Below are positions 45,398-59,189 of a stretch of DNA of 64,000 nucleotides, in pieces (the first letter of the stretch is position 1; the number at the start of each line of letters is the position of its first letter). Location: the NCBI RefSeq assembly GCF_002288925.2, contig NW_022098001.1:12458557-12522556 (forward strand), in the 5' to 3' direction. This stretch comes from Delphinapterus leucas. Lineage: Eukaryota; Chordata; Mammalia; Artiodactyla; Monodontidae. The notes under the pieces were generated by a model, which saw only the letters and a program-made list of their open reading frames with translations, was not told the DNA's origin and did not search any database. The position numbers and the translations under genes are program-made.

Positions 45398-47646
45398 GGA
45401 GATCTGGAATTCAGCCTTTTACTGTGAGGAGAACTAACAGAAAGATAAGTATGACCTTAGAAGAATCCACCAACTCATTACGAATGCCTCCAATGAGCCG
45501 GGTACAGCACTAGTCTCTGGAGAACATTTAAATGGCTGAGAAGTGTTTTAAAAAGTAACACTGAGTTAGTGTACTTCACAGTAGAAATTTTCCTCTTTGT
45601 TTAAAAAAAAGAACTGAATGTGGTTCAAAGTACTTAGATTTTCTAGCCAACAAAGCTCAAATAAAATCTTTCTCTAATAAAACGCTCAGTCCAATAATCA
45701 GCATGTTAAAAAAAACAACAGCAAAATAATCTTGCCAAAGGATTACTTGACTCATCTCAATTTATATTTATGATTCAATAGAATCCATATTATTTTCACC
45801 AAACATGCCTCACTGTAGGTATATTGGTGCAGCTGGAGCTTCAAAATTATTTTTCTCCCTACAACGTTTGTCTGTTGAGTCTACAGTAGGGTACCTGGCT
45901 CAGTAAGTGGTTTGTTGGGTAAATTTCAACCATCCTCTCAGATAGGAGGACCCAGAAAATCCTGTACGCTTATTTAACTGAATGATGCAACCCACCTCTG
46001 CCCCCAAGCATTACGACACACAGAACAGGCAGGATGCAGGTCCCCAGTCCCATTTCTCTTTAATCTAGACCTTGGTAACAATGAACAGCCCCGATTACAC
46101 AGACTCGTTGAGAATATGCTCATCTACCAATAATCATACCACTGGCATATCACTCTACAAACCCCCATGTTCCAAAGCCCTTAGTTTCTATAAGCCACCA
46201 TTTCATGAAGAAAAGCCCTCAACTAAATAAACCAAGCAGAAAGAAATCTAAACCTTGCACCCAATTTCTTGACATGCTTTACGCTTTGTCACCTAGAGAA
46301 ACTACAGGGACAACTAATTAAATGCAAAATCTCTCACCTGGAGAGAGTTCTCACTTTATGTCCTTTCATAACTTTTGCATTTTGAAACATCTATACTATA
46401 AAATTCAATCAGTATGTTTTTTCTTTTTAAATCCTCTTCCTGAGATTGGTTTACTGCTAATAGTAAACAAAAACCAGTCTTCCTCTCCGGGAGCAAGGAA
46501 GTCAACCGGAAGGTAGGGGGTTAGGGGTAGGTAATGGGGGACAAAAGCAGAACACACCAACACTTCTTGCTTCTGTTTGTGGTAAAGCGTTCGGATTCTT
46601 GATCCAGAGAGAGAAGGGAAGCCACCTTTGTCTCGAATTAAATTTGTTGGCTACAAAAACAGGGCTCTATGAAGCAATGTATATTAAAGCAACGCCTGGG
46701 ATGCAGAGTGGAATTATGTTGAATATACATGACACACAAAAGGAAAATGTTCATGACTTACAGATGTGCTCCAAGTTGTGCTTTCTTCCTTTTTTGGAAT
46801 ATCAAACAGAGGGAAGCAAGAGGTTTGCAGCCATGTTATCATAAGCACTGCTGCCTCTCCCCCTCCCAAACCAGAATATTCCAGTTTTTATTTTGCCATC
46901 CGTATGACCACAGTTTAGACTAGGGTAAAAATAGAAGTTGTGTGGGCCTAACCTGAAAACTCCCAAGTGCTGGAGAGGGTCAGTATTAATATATTCTAAC
47001 TGAAATAACGAGATTCTGTTTCCTGGTGGCGTTTGACAGGAGGGGGGGTGGGTGGGAAAGAGATTTGGAATTTATTTCTCATTCAGAAGTGTTCTGTAAA
47101 AACTACCATAATGGAACAGACTCCAAAGCAAGCACAGGAAGCCAACAGGCTCTGGTTTAGATTTAATAATTCACTCAAAAGGCTTTTCATCTGCTACAAT
47201 TTTAGGCCCCAAGGCACAACCACATATACTCTCCACCCTATACGGGAGCTGACAGAGTGCCACAGGACGCCTACAGGACAGAAAAATGGGAAAGACCAGT
47301 CCAAAGGGCACACCACGCCCTTCCAGGCTCTAGCTGATGCTGGAGAATGAACCTGCTCTTGGCAGTGAGCAGCGGTTGGTGGATGGAATTTCTAACTGAG
47401 CCTGTATTTCAGGTCTAAGCTAGCACTGAGTTTGAACCTCGATAGGAATATGGGAAGCTTTACTGTGGGCCTGTCAAGAGAAGCTTTATTTAAAAGATGC
47501 CAACTAAAAGAAATGGGCACAAGTCCTTTGGGAAGCACACTGGCAATGTGTTTTAAGAAGATATGAAATCTTTCTTACCATCTGACCAGGTATTTCTACT
47601 CTCAGGAATTATCCTAAGGAAATATTCTAAAAAGAAGGAGAGGTGG

Positions 47647-47754
47647 TATGGGAACATATGTGTATGTATAACTGATTCACTTTGTTAATAAAGCAGAAAC
47701 TAACACACCATTGTAAAGCAATTATACCCCAATAAAAATGCTAAAAAAAAAAAA
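47647..47754 (+). mobile_element. Very short L1 3'-end insertion (about 108 bp)
   Basis: gtataactgattcactttgt to a long A tail. Exact 17-bp duplication aaaagaaggagaggtgg at 47,630-47,646 and 47,755-47,771. Confidence 0.95.
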
Positions 47755-48930
47755 AAAAGAAGGAGAGGTGGGGTGTTTACTACTGCATTAAAGCGAACTC
47801 ACTGAGACAACCTAAATGCAACCCTAGAGGGGTAGCTATGTCAATTGTGTATGATACGTTAATTTCTCAAGACAGCCATTAAAAATCATATACCACAGAA
47901 CAATGAGTAAAAAGTTTAGACAACACAGTATATTTAAAAAGCATATATTGCTTTAATATTTTCTAATATTACAACTCTTAAAATTTCATATCATTTGGTT
48001 AAGCATTGAAAGGCGAGTGGAAAAATGAAGAGAGTTAATTGGTGAGGGTGGTGGCTTGTGAATGATTTCATTCCTAATTGATATTATTGTTATATTTTCC
48101 AACATATATATGCTGCTAAAGGCACAGAAAGCACAAGGTCAATGAAAGGGCCAGCGACCAGCTTCCAAACATCAATAGTAACTTCTAACAGTTAATGCAT
48201 TCAAACAGACAGGTACATACATATATAAAGAACCTAAAGAAAGCATCATGGAAGTACATGGGTGTATAAGTGACAGACACTAACAAAAAAAGTGAACACT
48301 TCAGAAAAGTGCCACAGAATCATACCACAGTGCTTGGGCCACTTCCGATCCAGTTTAACTGAAGCCATAAAGGCAAAAGGTATAGTAAAATGGATATTTA
48401 ATCACAAGATTCTAGGTTCTAAAATGTCCTGGGTCTAATTACCCATCTCATTAGCTACTCTTTGCTCTTGAGTTATTTAAAGCAAGGAAGACACTCCACA
48501 TCAAGGTGAGGCTGCCGGTGCCCCAGTCAACAAGCTCCCTTCCAGCTTAGTCCCCACCTGCAGTGGCCACTACCTGACCTGGGAGCACTGTGCCCCCGAC
48601 ACACCTCCAGGGCTGATGTGCCAGTGAGCCCCCAAGATGTTTCGCGTTGTTCCTGGTTTTCAGAGTCCATTCTGTTACACTGATCTCATCTGTCTGCAAA
48701 GGGAGCCTCTTGTTCTATCTCTCCTTCTGCTGATTCCAGAGAGCCTTGGATTGGCACAGTGACTACCTGATCTAGGAGACTTTTTCAATGAAGAAAATGA
48801 CATGCGGCTACTTCCTTACGCTGGAAGACCGAGAATGTGTCAGCACTTATCTAAATAAAAGGAACAAAGCTACACAGAAAGGGATACACCCAAAGGGGAT
48901 GAGAACACGGATTTCAAAAGTGGAGTCAAG

Positions 48931-49134
48931 GGCTGCCCTGATGGCACAGTGGTTGGGAGTCCGCCTGCCAACGCAGGGGACATGGGTTCGTGCCCCGGTC
49001 TGGGAGGATCCCACATGCTGCGGAGAGGCTGGGCCCGTGAGCCATGGCCGCTGAGCCTGCGCGTCCGGAGCCTGTGCTCCGCAACGGGAGAGGCCACCAC
49101 AGTGAGAGGCCCGCGTACCTCAAAAAAAAAAAAA
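48931..49134 (+). mobile_element. CHR SINE, intron 1
   Basis: Head ggctgccctgatggcacagt (diverged from ggcttccctggtggcgcag), full body and poly(A). Exact 15-bp duplication aaaagtggagtcaag at 48,916-48,930 and 49,135-49,149. Confidence 0.96.
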
Positions 49135-49171
49135 AAAAGTGGAGTCAAGCTGTTCTGAACATGGGCTTTTA

Positions 49172-49385
49172 TTAAATTTTTAATTTTATATTGGAGTATT
49201 GTTGATTAACAATGTTGTGTTAGCTTCAGGTGTACAGCAAAGTGATTCAGCTATACATATACATGTATCTATTCTTTTTCAAATTCTTTTCCCATGTATT
49301 ATAAAAGAACATTGAGCAGAGCTCCCCGTGCTATACAGTAGGTGCTTGTTGTCTATTTTAAATATAGCAATGTGTACATGAACAG
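49172..49385 (-). mobile_element. L1 3'-end insertion, minus strand, intron 1
   Basis: ttggagtattgttgattaac, cttcaggtgtacagcaaagt and ccgtgctatacagtaggtgc identify an inverted L1 3' UTR. Duplication tgggctttta at 49,162-49,171 and 49,386-49,395. Confidence 0.92.
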
Positions 49386-52300
49386 TGGGCTTTTAATACC
49401 TAGTGCCAAGTCATAGCGGCGGCTGCGCCGTATGCCGAAGGATTATTCACATTCTTGATTATCTACTGGAAAAACACTCTGCTTCTGCCCAAGGCACATA
49501 GCCCCTGGCCCTGTATTTCTTCTTGTTATATAAAGGAACTGTTCTTGACCGAACTTTCCAACCATTAAACAATGAAGGCCAAGCAGCTTTTAAAGAAATG
49601 ATTTCCTTGATAGAGGAAGCGGGGGGAAAAAGTTTAAAGGTATTAGAGTTCCATTATGAAATCCACTGTGGACCCTGCATGGAATTTCCCAAGAAACGAA
49701 GCCTGAGCTCCCAGACAAAAGCACCTGTTTCACAAGGACTGTTTACAGTCACGTGACCTGTGCCGTCTCTCAAGCGAATGCATTTTAGAAAGCGCTCCTG
49801 TTGGTGTTCTCAAGTGTTGTTTATGAGTTATTTATCTGAAGATAACATTTACAGTCTTGCCATAGGAAGAGGAACGGAGATGTGTGGATAGTCATATTTT
49901 TTTCCAAAAACAGTAAACACTTTATTGGCTGTTCAAATTAACATGTGGGCAAAGCCTTCAAAAATCCAAAAGGTAACCTAATCCACCCCAGTGCTGCCTG
50001 TCTTTCTGATCTACCTCCATCAGAATCTATCTATGAAGACATTCTGACATTCTGCTGATGGAGTCGTAACTCTTATTCTTAAAATACGAGGATGTCAAAG
50101 ATGAAGGGAAAAACAGAGCCTACAAGATGGTAAAATTACATACTCAGTTAAAAGATAATATTTAAGAAGCTCTTTAGAGAATATATTGAAAAGAGCCTGT
50201 CATTATTTTTTGCACCCAAATGAGGCCAATTCATGGTAATTCGCTAGTGATAATTAAAAGTCTCAGCTGGAACACACATGCATAAGTACCATTTCATAGG
50301 AGACACAGCACTTCGTTTTCTAAAAATATGGGAGATAAGGAAAAGCAAATAGTTACGAGTCAAAAACATATCAGACCATCGCAAGGAATTTTTTTTTTCT
50401 CCAGGTGAATCCAGTAATAAAAGCAGCTTACTAGCTGATTCCATCAGTTCTGAAGCAAGCCATACCAAAAGCCTCTGAGGTGATTTAGCACCCAAGTGTG
50501 CTAAATTATTTTCTAAAAATTCCCATATTCCCCAGGATCTTTCCTTCTTCCCAAATTAATGGGCCACCCCATGCCTGCAAATGCCTTCTGCAAAGCAACC
50601 AATGGCAAGATCTATGTAAAAAGCCCCACCTTTCCGGATGACAGCCGCCTGGAGCTACTTGCTACATCTTCATTTCCTAGAGAGCACAGGGTCTTACTGA
50701 GAATTAAAGCCCGGGGAGCCCAGTCCACATTCATGGTCTCTCACTTGGGTCCTGTCACAGCCTTTTGAGATGGGACCGGTTTCGAATAGATGGAACTGCT
50801 CTGGGCACCCCGCTGCCACATAGCGCCTCTGCCCACAGAGTAGAGTTTATTATTTAATTGGTACAAGATCAGCAGGCAGCCTGAGAAGAACTCTCTCCTG
50901 GGGCTCAAGAGTAAGAGACCCAAGGAAGATGCGGCCACTCCTCACTGGCCTCCAGGCCACAGCTGAGGTTGTGGAAGCTAGGGGGCTATCAGTTTCTATC
51001 CTTCCTAACTTGGACTGGACCTGCCTGCCTTTGGCCAACGCTCTACAACAGACATATATGGATACTTCCATTTCTCTCTTCCAGCCGCTTACACACGGCT
51101 GGTGGAAAAACCACTTGCTTCTTGCCCCTCCTGCTTTGGAGGCTGAGGGATTCGGCTGACTGATGGCAGCTGCCAGGGTAACCTCTTCGGCATGCAAGCC
51201 AACAACCCCTCACCTAATAGCCTTTCCCCGCCTGGCCGCCCTGGCGCACCCGGTGCGGCCACAAGCCCTTCATTCAAGTGGTCACACGGCAGCGCAGCCC
51301 CTGTGGAAACCTGCTTGGAACTGTTCCAGCTCACACCAAAGAAGGAGGCTTCTAATACAGATTGTTCTTTTAAAATCCTTTACAAAAACAGCTGTAGTCA
51401 ATCGTGCTGGGGGGGCTCTGTAAAAAGCTGCCACTCGGAAAGCCCTAATATTGATTCTTTCCCCTTGCATGGCTTTTAAGAGAGCAATCCCACGGGAAGA
51501 AACCGTAATCAATTTCTTGAGACTATGCTAACATGAAACAGTGTCTAAATTAAAATATACTTTTTAAAATGAAAGGAAAACCAGAGTAAATATAAGAAAT
51601 CCATCCGTTACCCTGCCTTTTATTCAAGGGCCAACGTGTTTGTTTTCAAAGAAAAGTCAGTTGAACAAATGCAATAATTATTAAATACTGATTAAATCTC
51701 AGCAACTCTTCTAAGAGTTGTTTAGCAGGTGACCCTAGCCGAAAGATTAAAGGGAAATCTGTCTTCATTTGAGGTCTGGCATTTCCAATTCTTCATTTGC
51801 AAGATAATATACCATTTTCTCTGTGCCTATTCTTAGATAAAACTATCAATTCTAAGCCTGTGTTTACAGACAGTCATGATTCCAAGCGGTCACATCCTGA
51901 ATGGACGTCCAAATACCAGAATATTTTAAGTCTTTTCATAGGAATTCTGGTAGATATATTATTCTGTCAAATTTGCCTTTCCACATGTGGCCCTCTTAGA
52001 AACCCAAGCATGTCAAAAGGTGAAAAATCAATATTTAAAGCTACAATGTGCAAACAGAGCAATTTGGTGTTTTCAGTTGAAAGTTATATTAAAAACCCTC
52101 ACCAACATCACCAGCCAATTTCTAGATTAAGCATTAAGGAAAAGCACAATTTCATATAATGTCTGTTATCTGTACTTCTATTTAGAAGAAAAAAACCTGA
52201 AGACTTTATTGAAATGCCATACATAAAATGCATACAGAATTCAAATCTAAGTAGACTGAAAAAACCCATAACACTCTGTGTCAGCATGGCACTTACCACG

Positions 52301-52904
52301 TGAATGAAATTAGATCTGATCACATCCAAAGAGCTGGCAAAAAAGAAAAAAACCAAGAAAACCTAACTGTCATTTGCTTTGCTCCCAAATAAGAGTAATC
52401 TCAATTTCAAGGGAATGAGCTACAATTTCTGTGGCAAATATCTGATATCTGATATCACATTCCTGGCATCCAAGGACCATAGGCGTTTACTCAGGGGTGG
52501 GTATACAATTTGCAGATTTATTAGTTGAGAAGTTTAACTCCCTCTCCACACCCAACCCAACCCCTCAAATTAGAGAAGGCCCCTGCTTTTTCACCAAACT
52601 AAATAAGTAAGAACTCAGAGTTCTATAAAACTCCGTAACACTAGCTGATCAAGGGACTAAACCGTTGGCAAGCTAGGCCTCCTGGGGTTGTCACACAAGG
52701 AGGATTTCACAGCTTCACTGGCCTGGGCAGCCTTTTTAATCCCCAGTAAGTTATTTTAAGCAACTTTTCTCCAGCAAACAAATCTCTGGCCTTCCTCTCT
52801 TCCATTGTAAAATTGTTACAGCTCAGAAACAGCTAAGCATTAAGGAGAAACCAGAATCGGCCTGGTCAACTCATTTCAATCCCCTCCTTCCATTTGAATG
52901 CTCT

Positions 52905-53130
52905 AGATCAGGGCTGTCCCATACAATTGTCTGTGATGATGACAATGTTTAAGACATGCCTTGTCCAAAATGGGAGGCACTAGTCACATAAAGCTATCGA
53001 GCAATTGAAATGTGGCTGGTCCAACAGAGGCACTGAATTTTTTATTTTATTTACTTTTAATCAATTGAAATTGAAATAGCCACACGTGGCTAGTGGCTAC
53101 TACAATGGACAGCGCAGTGCTAGGGAGAAT
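52905..53130. repeat. Old DNA transposon fragment (hAT-Charlie-like), family uncertain
   Basis: aattgaaatgtggctggtcc, gccacacgtggctagtggct and caatggacagcgcagtgcta match a common old repeat also present at 59,441-59,950. Confidence 0.5.
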
Positions 53131-53409
53131 GTTGAAACTGTTGTTGGAAGCCTGGGCATATCAAAGCTGTCTGCAGCTGCTGGGCTAAGCCGCTGTGGGG
53201 TTAAATGCTCTCTCCTTAAACAATAACTGCATATTAGCAGAAATCAATGCCTAACACAGAACTGCCTTTTCCATCACAACACTCCCTTTGCACTACACAC
53301 CTGTCAGAAAAAGTAAGGGTTCAATCTACCTAAGTCATTTAACAACTACTGATTTACCAAACACCTACTATGTGCCGGAATGTTCTATCATCTATTTAAA
53401 AATAACGAC

Positions 53410-53567
53410 GACCTAGAGGGGTGGGATAGGGAGGCTCAAAAGGGAGGGGATACGGGGATATATGTATATGTATAGCTGATTCACTTTGCTATACAGCAGA
53501 AACTAACACACCATTGTAAAGCAATTATACTCCAATAAAGATGTATTTAAAAAAATAAATAAATAAA
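53410..53567 (+). mobile_element. L1 3'-end fragment, intron 1
   Basis: ggggtgggatagggaggctc, ctgattcactttgctataca, aataaagatgtatttaaaaa and an AAATA tail. Confidence 0.88.
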
Positions 53568-53614
53568 ACAGTAAGCTTTGTGGATAAGCAAAGTGTGGTA
53601 GCGCCGAACAGTGG

Positions 53615-54112
53615 AATAGTATTCAGCGATAAGATAAAATGAGCTATCAAGCCAGTAAAAGACAAGGAGGAAACTTACATGCATATTACTAAGTGAAAGA
53701 AGCCAGTCTGAAAAGGCTACACGCTGTACGATTTCAACTATATGACATTCTGGAAGAGGCAACACGATAGAGACGGTAAAGCATCAGGTGTTCGGGGGAA
53801 GGAGGGACCGAGGAACAGATGGGAAGTGAGATTTTTAGGGCAGTGAAACTATCCTGTGGGAAGCTGTAAAGGTGGATACATGACATTAAGCATTTGTCAA
53901 AACCAACAGAATGTACAACGTGAAGTGTGAACCTTAATGTACGCTGTGAACCATAGCTAATGATAACGTACCAATATTGAATTGTAACCAATGTATGCAA
54001 TAGTAAGGGAAATGGGCAGGGGCCTGGGGGATATATAAAACTATATGCTGTCTGTTCAATTATTCTGTAAATCTTAACATGTACTCCCCCAAAATAAAGT
54101 CTATTAATTATC
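53615..54112 (+). mobile_element. Ancient L1 (L1M-type) 3' end, intron 1
   Basis: ccagtctgaaaaggctacac, gggcagtgaaactatcctgt, acagaatgtacaacgtgaag and the end aaaataaagtctattaatta. Same family as 28,985-29,510. Confidence 0.75.
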
Positions 54113-56359
54113 ATGACGTCCAAGTCTCTGGTGAATTCCTAAGGCCTGCCCATGTACCTGTGCTGAGCTATGCTCCTTTCTAGAATAAAAACACATGTTT
54201 TTTGGCAAACCAGCACACACGAGATGGTTCCCGGGTACTAAGAACGTGTGTGTGTGTGGCTGCCTCACACCAATGACAATTAGGTTCACGAAAGAAATGA
54301 GACCTTCCAGACTTCTAGGAGTGATAAGTGGCCCATTCACAGTGGTGATGGGTGTCTGCATTCATGCTTATTCATTCACTTTTGCCTACACTTGCTGCAT
54401 CAAGCAAGTAAGGGAACTGCCAACAACAGACAGGCAAATGCAGTCTTCTCCTGGGGAACTGTCTACGTGATTAACAATGTCTGCACCACTGTTCTATCCA
54501 CTGAGCCATCACAATCATCCAGATATTCTCTGATGCATTAATAAACTACCAGGAATAAAAACTCTAGTATACTCTGTTTTTCTGTTTTTGTTTTGTTTTT
54601 TTTTTTTAATTGTAAAAGACATACTTAGGACAACTGGGGAAAACTGAATGTGGACTGGATATTAGAAAATATTATGGAGTATTAGTTCATCACTACTGGG
54701 CCAAGAAAGTGCTGTTTTCCTAACAAGGGGGAAGAGTGAACTGCACTTGACTGAAAATTAAGTTGGCTTCAACTAAGTGGACCCACAGAAGACGGCATGG
54801 GAGGAGGGGAGGTGATCAGACAAATCTTCTAGAAGAAAAGAAGGCCATGAACTTGAGAGATAAACTACAGCCCTAAAGAGTTTCCACCTCTGAAGACAGA
54901 AAAGGGGAAGACATAGGGGTAAGAGAGGCATTGTCATAAGGGGGGGAAATCCAATCTAGGTAAGGAAATCCCTTATCAGAACCACATGTGCAGATAAACT
55001 CTTTGGGGTCCTTTCTTTGGACAAACAGGTAGGACGGGAGCAGGCCACCTTTATATATGGGGGCTTCACTGGAATTCATCTGTGTATTCAAAAGGCTAAA
55101 GCAACAGAACTGGAGACAAAAGTTACAGGCTGTGAGCACTAGGAAACAAAACTTGGCCTTCTTGAGCATGTGAGTAACGGGGAGGTTATTAAACAGCTGT
55201 GTCAAGAGCATGGAATTCAGAACTTCATTCCCATCTCCATCCTCACCGACCCCTTCATTTAATTCAATGAGAAATTGGTGGTGGCACCAAATCCTATTAA
55301 TCATTATATATTAATACATGAAAAGGGCAACTTGCAAATTCAAGCTGTGCGCTTCTGATTTGTGTCCTTTTCTGATGCCGTTATACTTTGGTAAAAAGTT
55401 GACTGAAACACACCAGCATAAAGAGAGCAACCTATGTCTTAGAGAATAAATCCTTTTCCCTGGTCACAGCCTTCTCTTTCAGACAAGTCTGCATTTCCAA
55501 GATCCATAACAGGTGGATCGTGGGGTCCTTTTTCAGGCGCTTCTGTATATCTGAGGACGAAACTCAGAGATGTCAACACTTGTTTGGGAACATATTTAGC
55601 AGGTTTTGCATCTTTTTTTTTGTGGGGGGGACAAAGCAAATCCCCATAGTTCTCATGAAGGAGAGAGGCTTGGATTTCTAGTGGTTTCAAACATACATGT
55701 AATGCAATAAGTTTTCCATGCTTCTTGAGTTTTCCAGAGCATAACATATGGAGGGAAGCGTTAAATGTCTTTCTCACAAAACAATAAGACTAGACTAACG
55801 TCTCACAACCTTCTGTGGAAAGCTGTCAGATGACTCTGGACAAGTGTGATTCCAGCCACAACAGGCGTAGGGTAAGCGCCTACGGACTGTAGGGCCAGTA
55901 GGTCTGGCCTTGTCACTTTTCGGCTGATGGAGATGGTAGGCCTGGTAACCATGGATAATCACTCTCACCTGGTTGTTGATGGGGTGGGGGTGGGGGGAGG
56001 GTGGCTGCTTCTGCAGGGAATATTTAGGGACAATTATGATGTAAATTCTGAACAGTCAAATGGCAACTCTGGATAAATTCCTGGTGGGACAGCTGCTGCT
56101 GTATATACTTGAACCTCAGGTAGGCTTTCTTGCTGTGATGAAGTGGATGAATTGTGGTGACAGTGACCTCATTTCTCTTCACCCCAAGTTCCCAGGGGCA
56201 GACTCCAGGCCTCCTGCTGGCTCAGCTACCAACCCAGGGTCTTCCCCTGAAGATCCAGTCTGCGTCCAGCCTTGCCACCCGCCGAGAGGCACTGGAGACG
56301 TGAGAGGACCCTGGGCTAAAGATGCTGGCCATGCAGTATCCACTGAAGTCAAGAGTTAA

Positions 56360-56920
56360 TTCGTTCACTTCTTGAGCACCTACTGTGTGCAGGATGCCAT
56401 GTGAGGTGCTGAGACCACGAAGCTGAAGGTGGGTTGACACCAGCTAGGCATGGCAGCAGGGGGGGGTCTGAGGGGCAGGAGGGAAGAGGGGAAACTGGGG
56501 ACAGAGAACCAAGACATTTAGGGGACCCAGACAGGATGGAGAATTACTCAGAGGAGCCCCAGTTCTGCACGGTGGAGGGTAGCGTGTATGTCCAGGAACA
56601 GGAGTGATAGTGAGATGAGGCTATGAAAAGGGTCAGGTCATGAAGGGCCTTTGGGGAGAAACTAAAGAATTTATATTTATTCTGTAAGCAGATGAAGGAC
56701 TTCAAGGAGAAGTTCAAATTTGTGCTTTTGGAAATATGAGGCTGGATACAGTACAGATGATGGATTAGAGGGGCTGGACTGGAGCCACGGTTGATGAGTC
56801 AAATTATGGCAGCAACTATGTAAGAAGTCTAAGGCAGAGAGATTGGAAAGGACAGAGTCGGTGGTAATAACGTGGGTAGCATCTGCAGGACCTGCCAATT
56901 GATTGAATGAGGGGAAAGAG
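56360..56920 (-). repeat. Ancient LINE-like repeat, family uncertain
   Basis: cttgagcacctactgtgtgc, gtcatgaagggcctttgggg and tatttattctgtaagcagat follow a widespread L2/L3-class pattern. The strand is tentative. Confidence 0.4.
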
Positions 56921-56937
56921 GCTATAATGATATTTAA

Positions 56938-57160
56938 AAAATGACAACAGTAGCTGCTATCCTTGTTGAGCATTTGTGTGCCAAATGTACATGGATGAGA
57001 CCCCAAAATACTCTCAACACCCAGTAAGACAGGTATTCGCCCCATTTTACAGCTGTGGAACCCTGAGCCCTAGCGATCACATGGTGTGTCCACCAACACG
57101 CACCATATAATTTTCGTCAAATGAGGGGTAGAGTCTTTCACTGACTCAGAAATACAGGAA
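56938..57160 (-). repeat. MIR fragment
   Basis: ctcaacacccagtaagacag, gccccattttacagctgtgg and aaccctgagc in antisense order. Confidence 0.8.
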
Positions 57161-57399
57161 GAAGCAGGCATGCGGCTCACACAGCAAGGTGGTTTGAGAC
57201 ATGATGAGTTTGGTGACCAAGCAAGCAGGATGTGCCAGTGGGAGTTACTAGACAGAGGATCAGAAATACTTGATGGATGATGGGTTCCTCCCCTTATGTT
57301 GAATGACCAGATTCTTATAGACCACTGGGCCACGTGCCAGAAAGTTAGGCAACATGTGAGTTAGAAGGGGCTGAAGAGAATCCAACCTGAAGTCAGCAC

Positions 57400-57515
57400 A
57401 CCTGGACAGAAACTCGGAGGCTGAGCCTCCTTACCTGTAAGATGAGAAAATAACAATGCCCACCTCCCAGGTTTCATGGGAAGATTAAAGAGAGGCAATG
57501 TGTGAAACAGCTACT
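57400..57515 (+). repeat. MIR fragment
   Basis: ctccttacctgtaagatgag, aaaataacaatgcccacctc and catgggaagattaaagagag. Confidence 0.7.
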
Positions 57516-59189
57516 GTAAACTGTGAAGTAAAAACCCAATGCATGGTTATTTATAATTGTGTAGACACATTTGCTCTTTTAGGCAGATCCGGTACCCTGT
57601 TAAAAAAAAGTGACTGTTCTTCAAACTCAAGCTACTCTGGGGAATCACACAGCTTTCCTAGTCTGTGTCATAATGAAGCCTGGGGGTCACAATGATCTGG
57701 ATAACTTTGATATAAAACAAACCAAGTGAAGCTGATCAGGATTGAAGAATAAAGGAAAAGCTCTGTTACTACCCTAAACCCAACTCCACCTTCATATAAA
57801 CTATCCACATAAGGAGTTCCTCATGTGGTTAGAAAGTGGTGAATGAATGTAGTTCATGACTTCTGTTAGTTGACCATTTGACAGTAAACAAAGATGACAC
57901 AACGGTGACCCCACAGAAACAGATCACAATATGCAGAGCTGAGAGATCTTCTAGGAATTATGGGACAGATTTTTGCTTTGTGGCTCAGATATCAATAATT
58001 ACATAACATGCCTCTACCGTTTTTAGAAAATTAGCTTGCACAGCACCTAGGCTACCAGGAAAAGATGTCTAGTCATCCCAGGGGAGCACAACGCATCCAG
58101 TAACTTTTAAAACTCCACATAGCCTGAGGAATCCACACTCACCTCTTCCCCTCACACCACCTGAGATGCCCAGAGCCACTTAGACGCGTTTGGTTGGGGA
58201 GTTCAAACAGGACCCAGACCACTTCCACAAAAGACCAGAGCCCAAGGCGGTAATCATTATTGCTGGCTGGACCCACTGGTCCCCAGCAGGTGGCCAGAGA
58301 GGTTTCAAAGCCCAGAGAATGTTTTCACCAAATGAAAGATTTTTAGGTATTAACCATCTCCCCGTCTAATATGAACAAACATTTTCCACCAGGGGCTCGG
58401 GTATCAAAGACTATTAAGAAAAAGATTTGTCCTGCAGCACCTCCCATGGGGTCTCCTCTCATCGTCCCAGGCCCCCTGCTCCGGGAAAGGTGGTAATAAC
58501 ATAACGAGGCCACCAAGGTGGGTGCGGGATGCAGAGCATGGCCGCAAGATGACCTGAGCCAGCACCGACGGCCTTTAATACATGGATGAACCACCCAACT
58601 TGCCTTCCTAACAACCCTCCCCTACGGGGAAGACCACCCCTTCAATCTTCTTATCCTGAGTCAAGCCCTTTCCAGAAGGAAAAGTCTCCCTGTGCAATAA
58701 TAATAAACGCCCGCAATGACTTGATAGAGACAAGAGATCCAAAGGTGCTAATGATACTATTACCTTTCCCTCCATGTTCCAAAAGCCACAAAGGTGGCAA
58801 AGACAAAGGTTTATAAAACAGGAAACATTCAAGAGACTGCGTTCAGAATCTTTTTATGATTTGTGACAGTGTCAGTCTGTGGCCAGCTAGGTTTTCTTCC
58901 ATTTCAACACAGATTTGCTACCGGGCGTAGTGCTCTGCAAGCTCTCAGAGGAAGGGTGCTGTCCTCTGAGGTGCCCATCAAAGAACAAGTAATTAGAAAC
59001 AATGAAGCGCGTTCTTTGCTCGCAGGAAGGGCATAACAAATCCCAATATTAGGTTCCATGGGATGAAATTGCCATTTTGTAGGTCAGAAATATTAGCACT
59101 TTTGTATGGTGTCGTCTATACAGACTTTGCATTTTTTTTATTGCTTTGTTTCTCATCTCAAGTTGAGCAGAAGTAGTATCTGAACTCTT

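Noticed and set aside
49418..49440. CpG-bearing patch as an alternative SDC2 promoter
   Set aside because: Too short, a single cluster, with no following exon or signal-peptide coding sequence.
54873..55777. 143- and 112-codon minus-strand frames in SDC2 intron 1
   Set aside because: They are on the gene strand and not in known repeats, but no homology, splice sites or codon pattern supports them. Transcript data would be needed to revive them.
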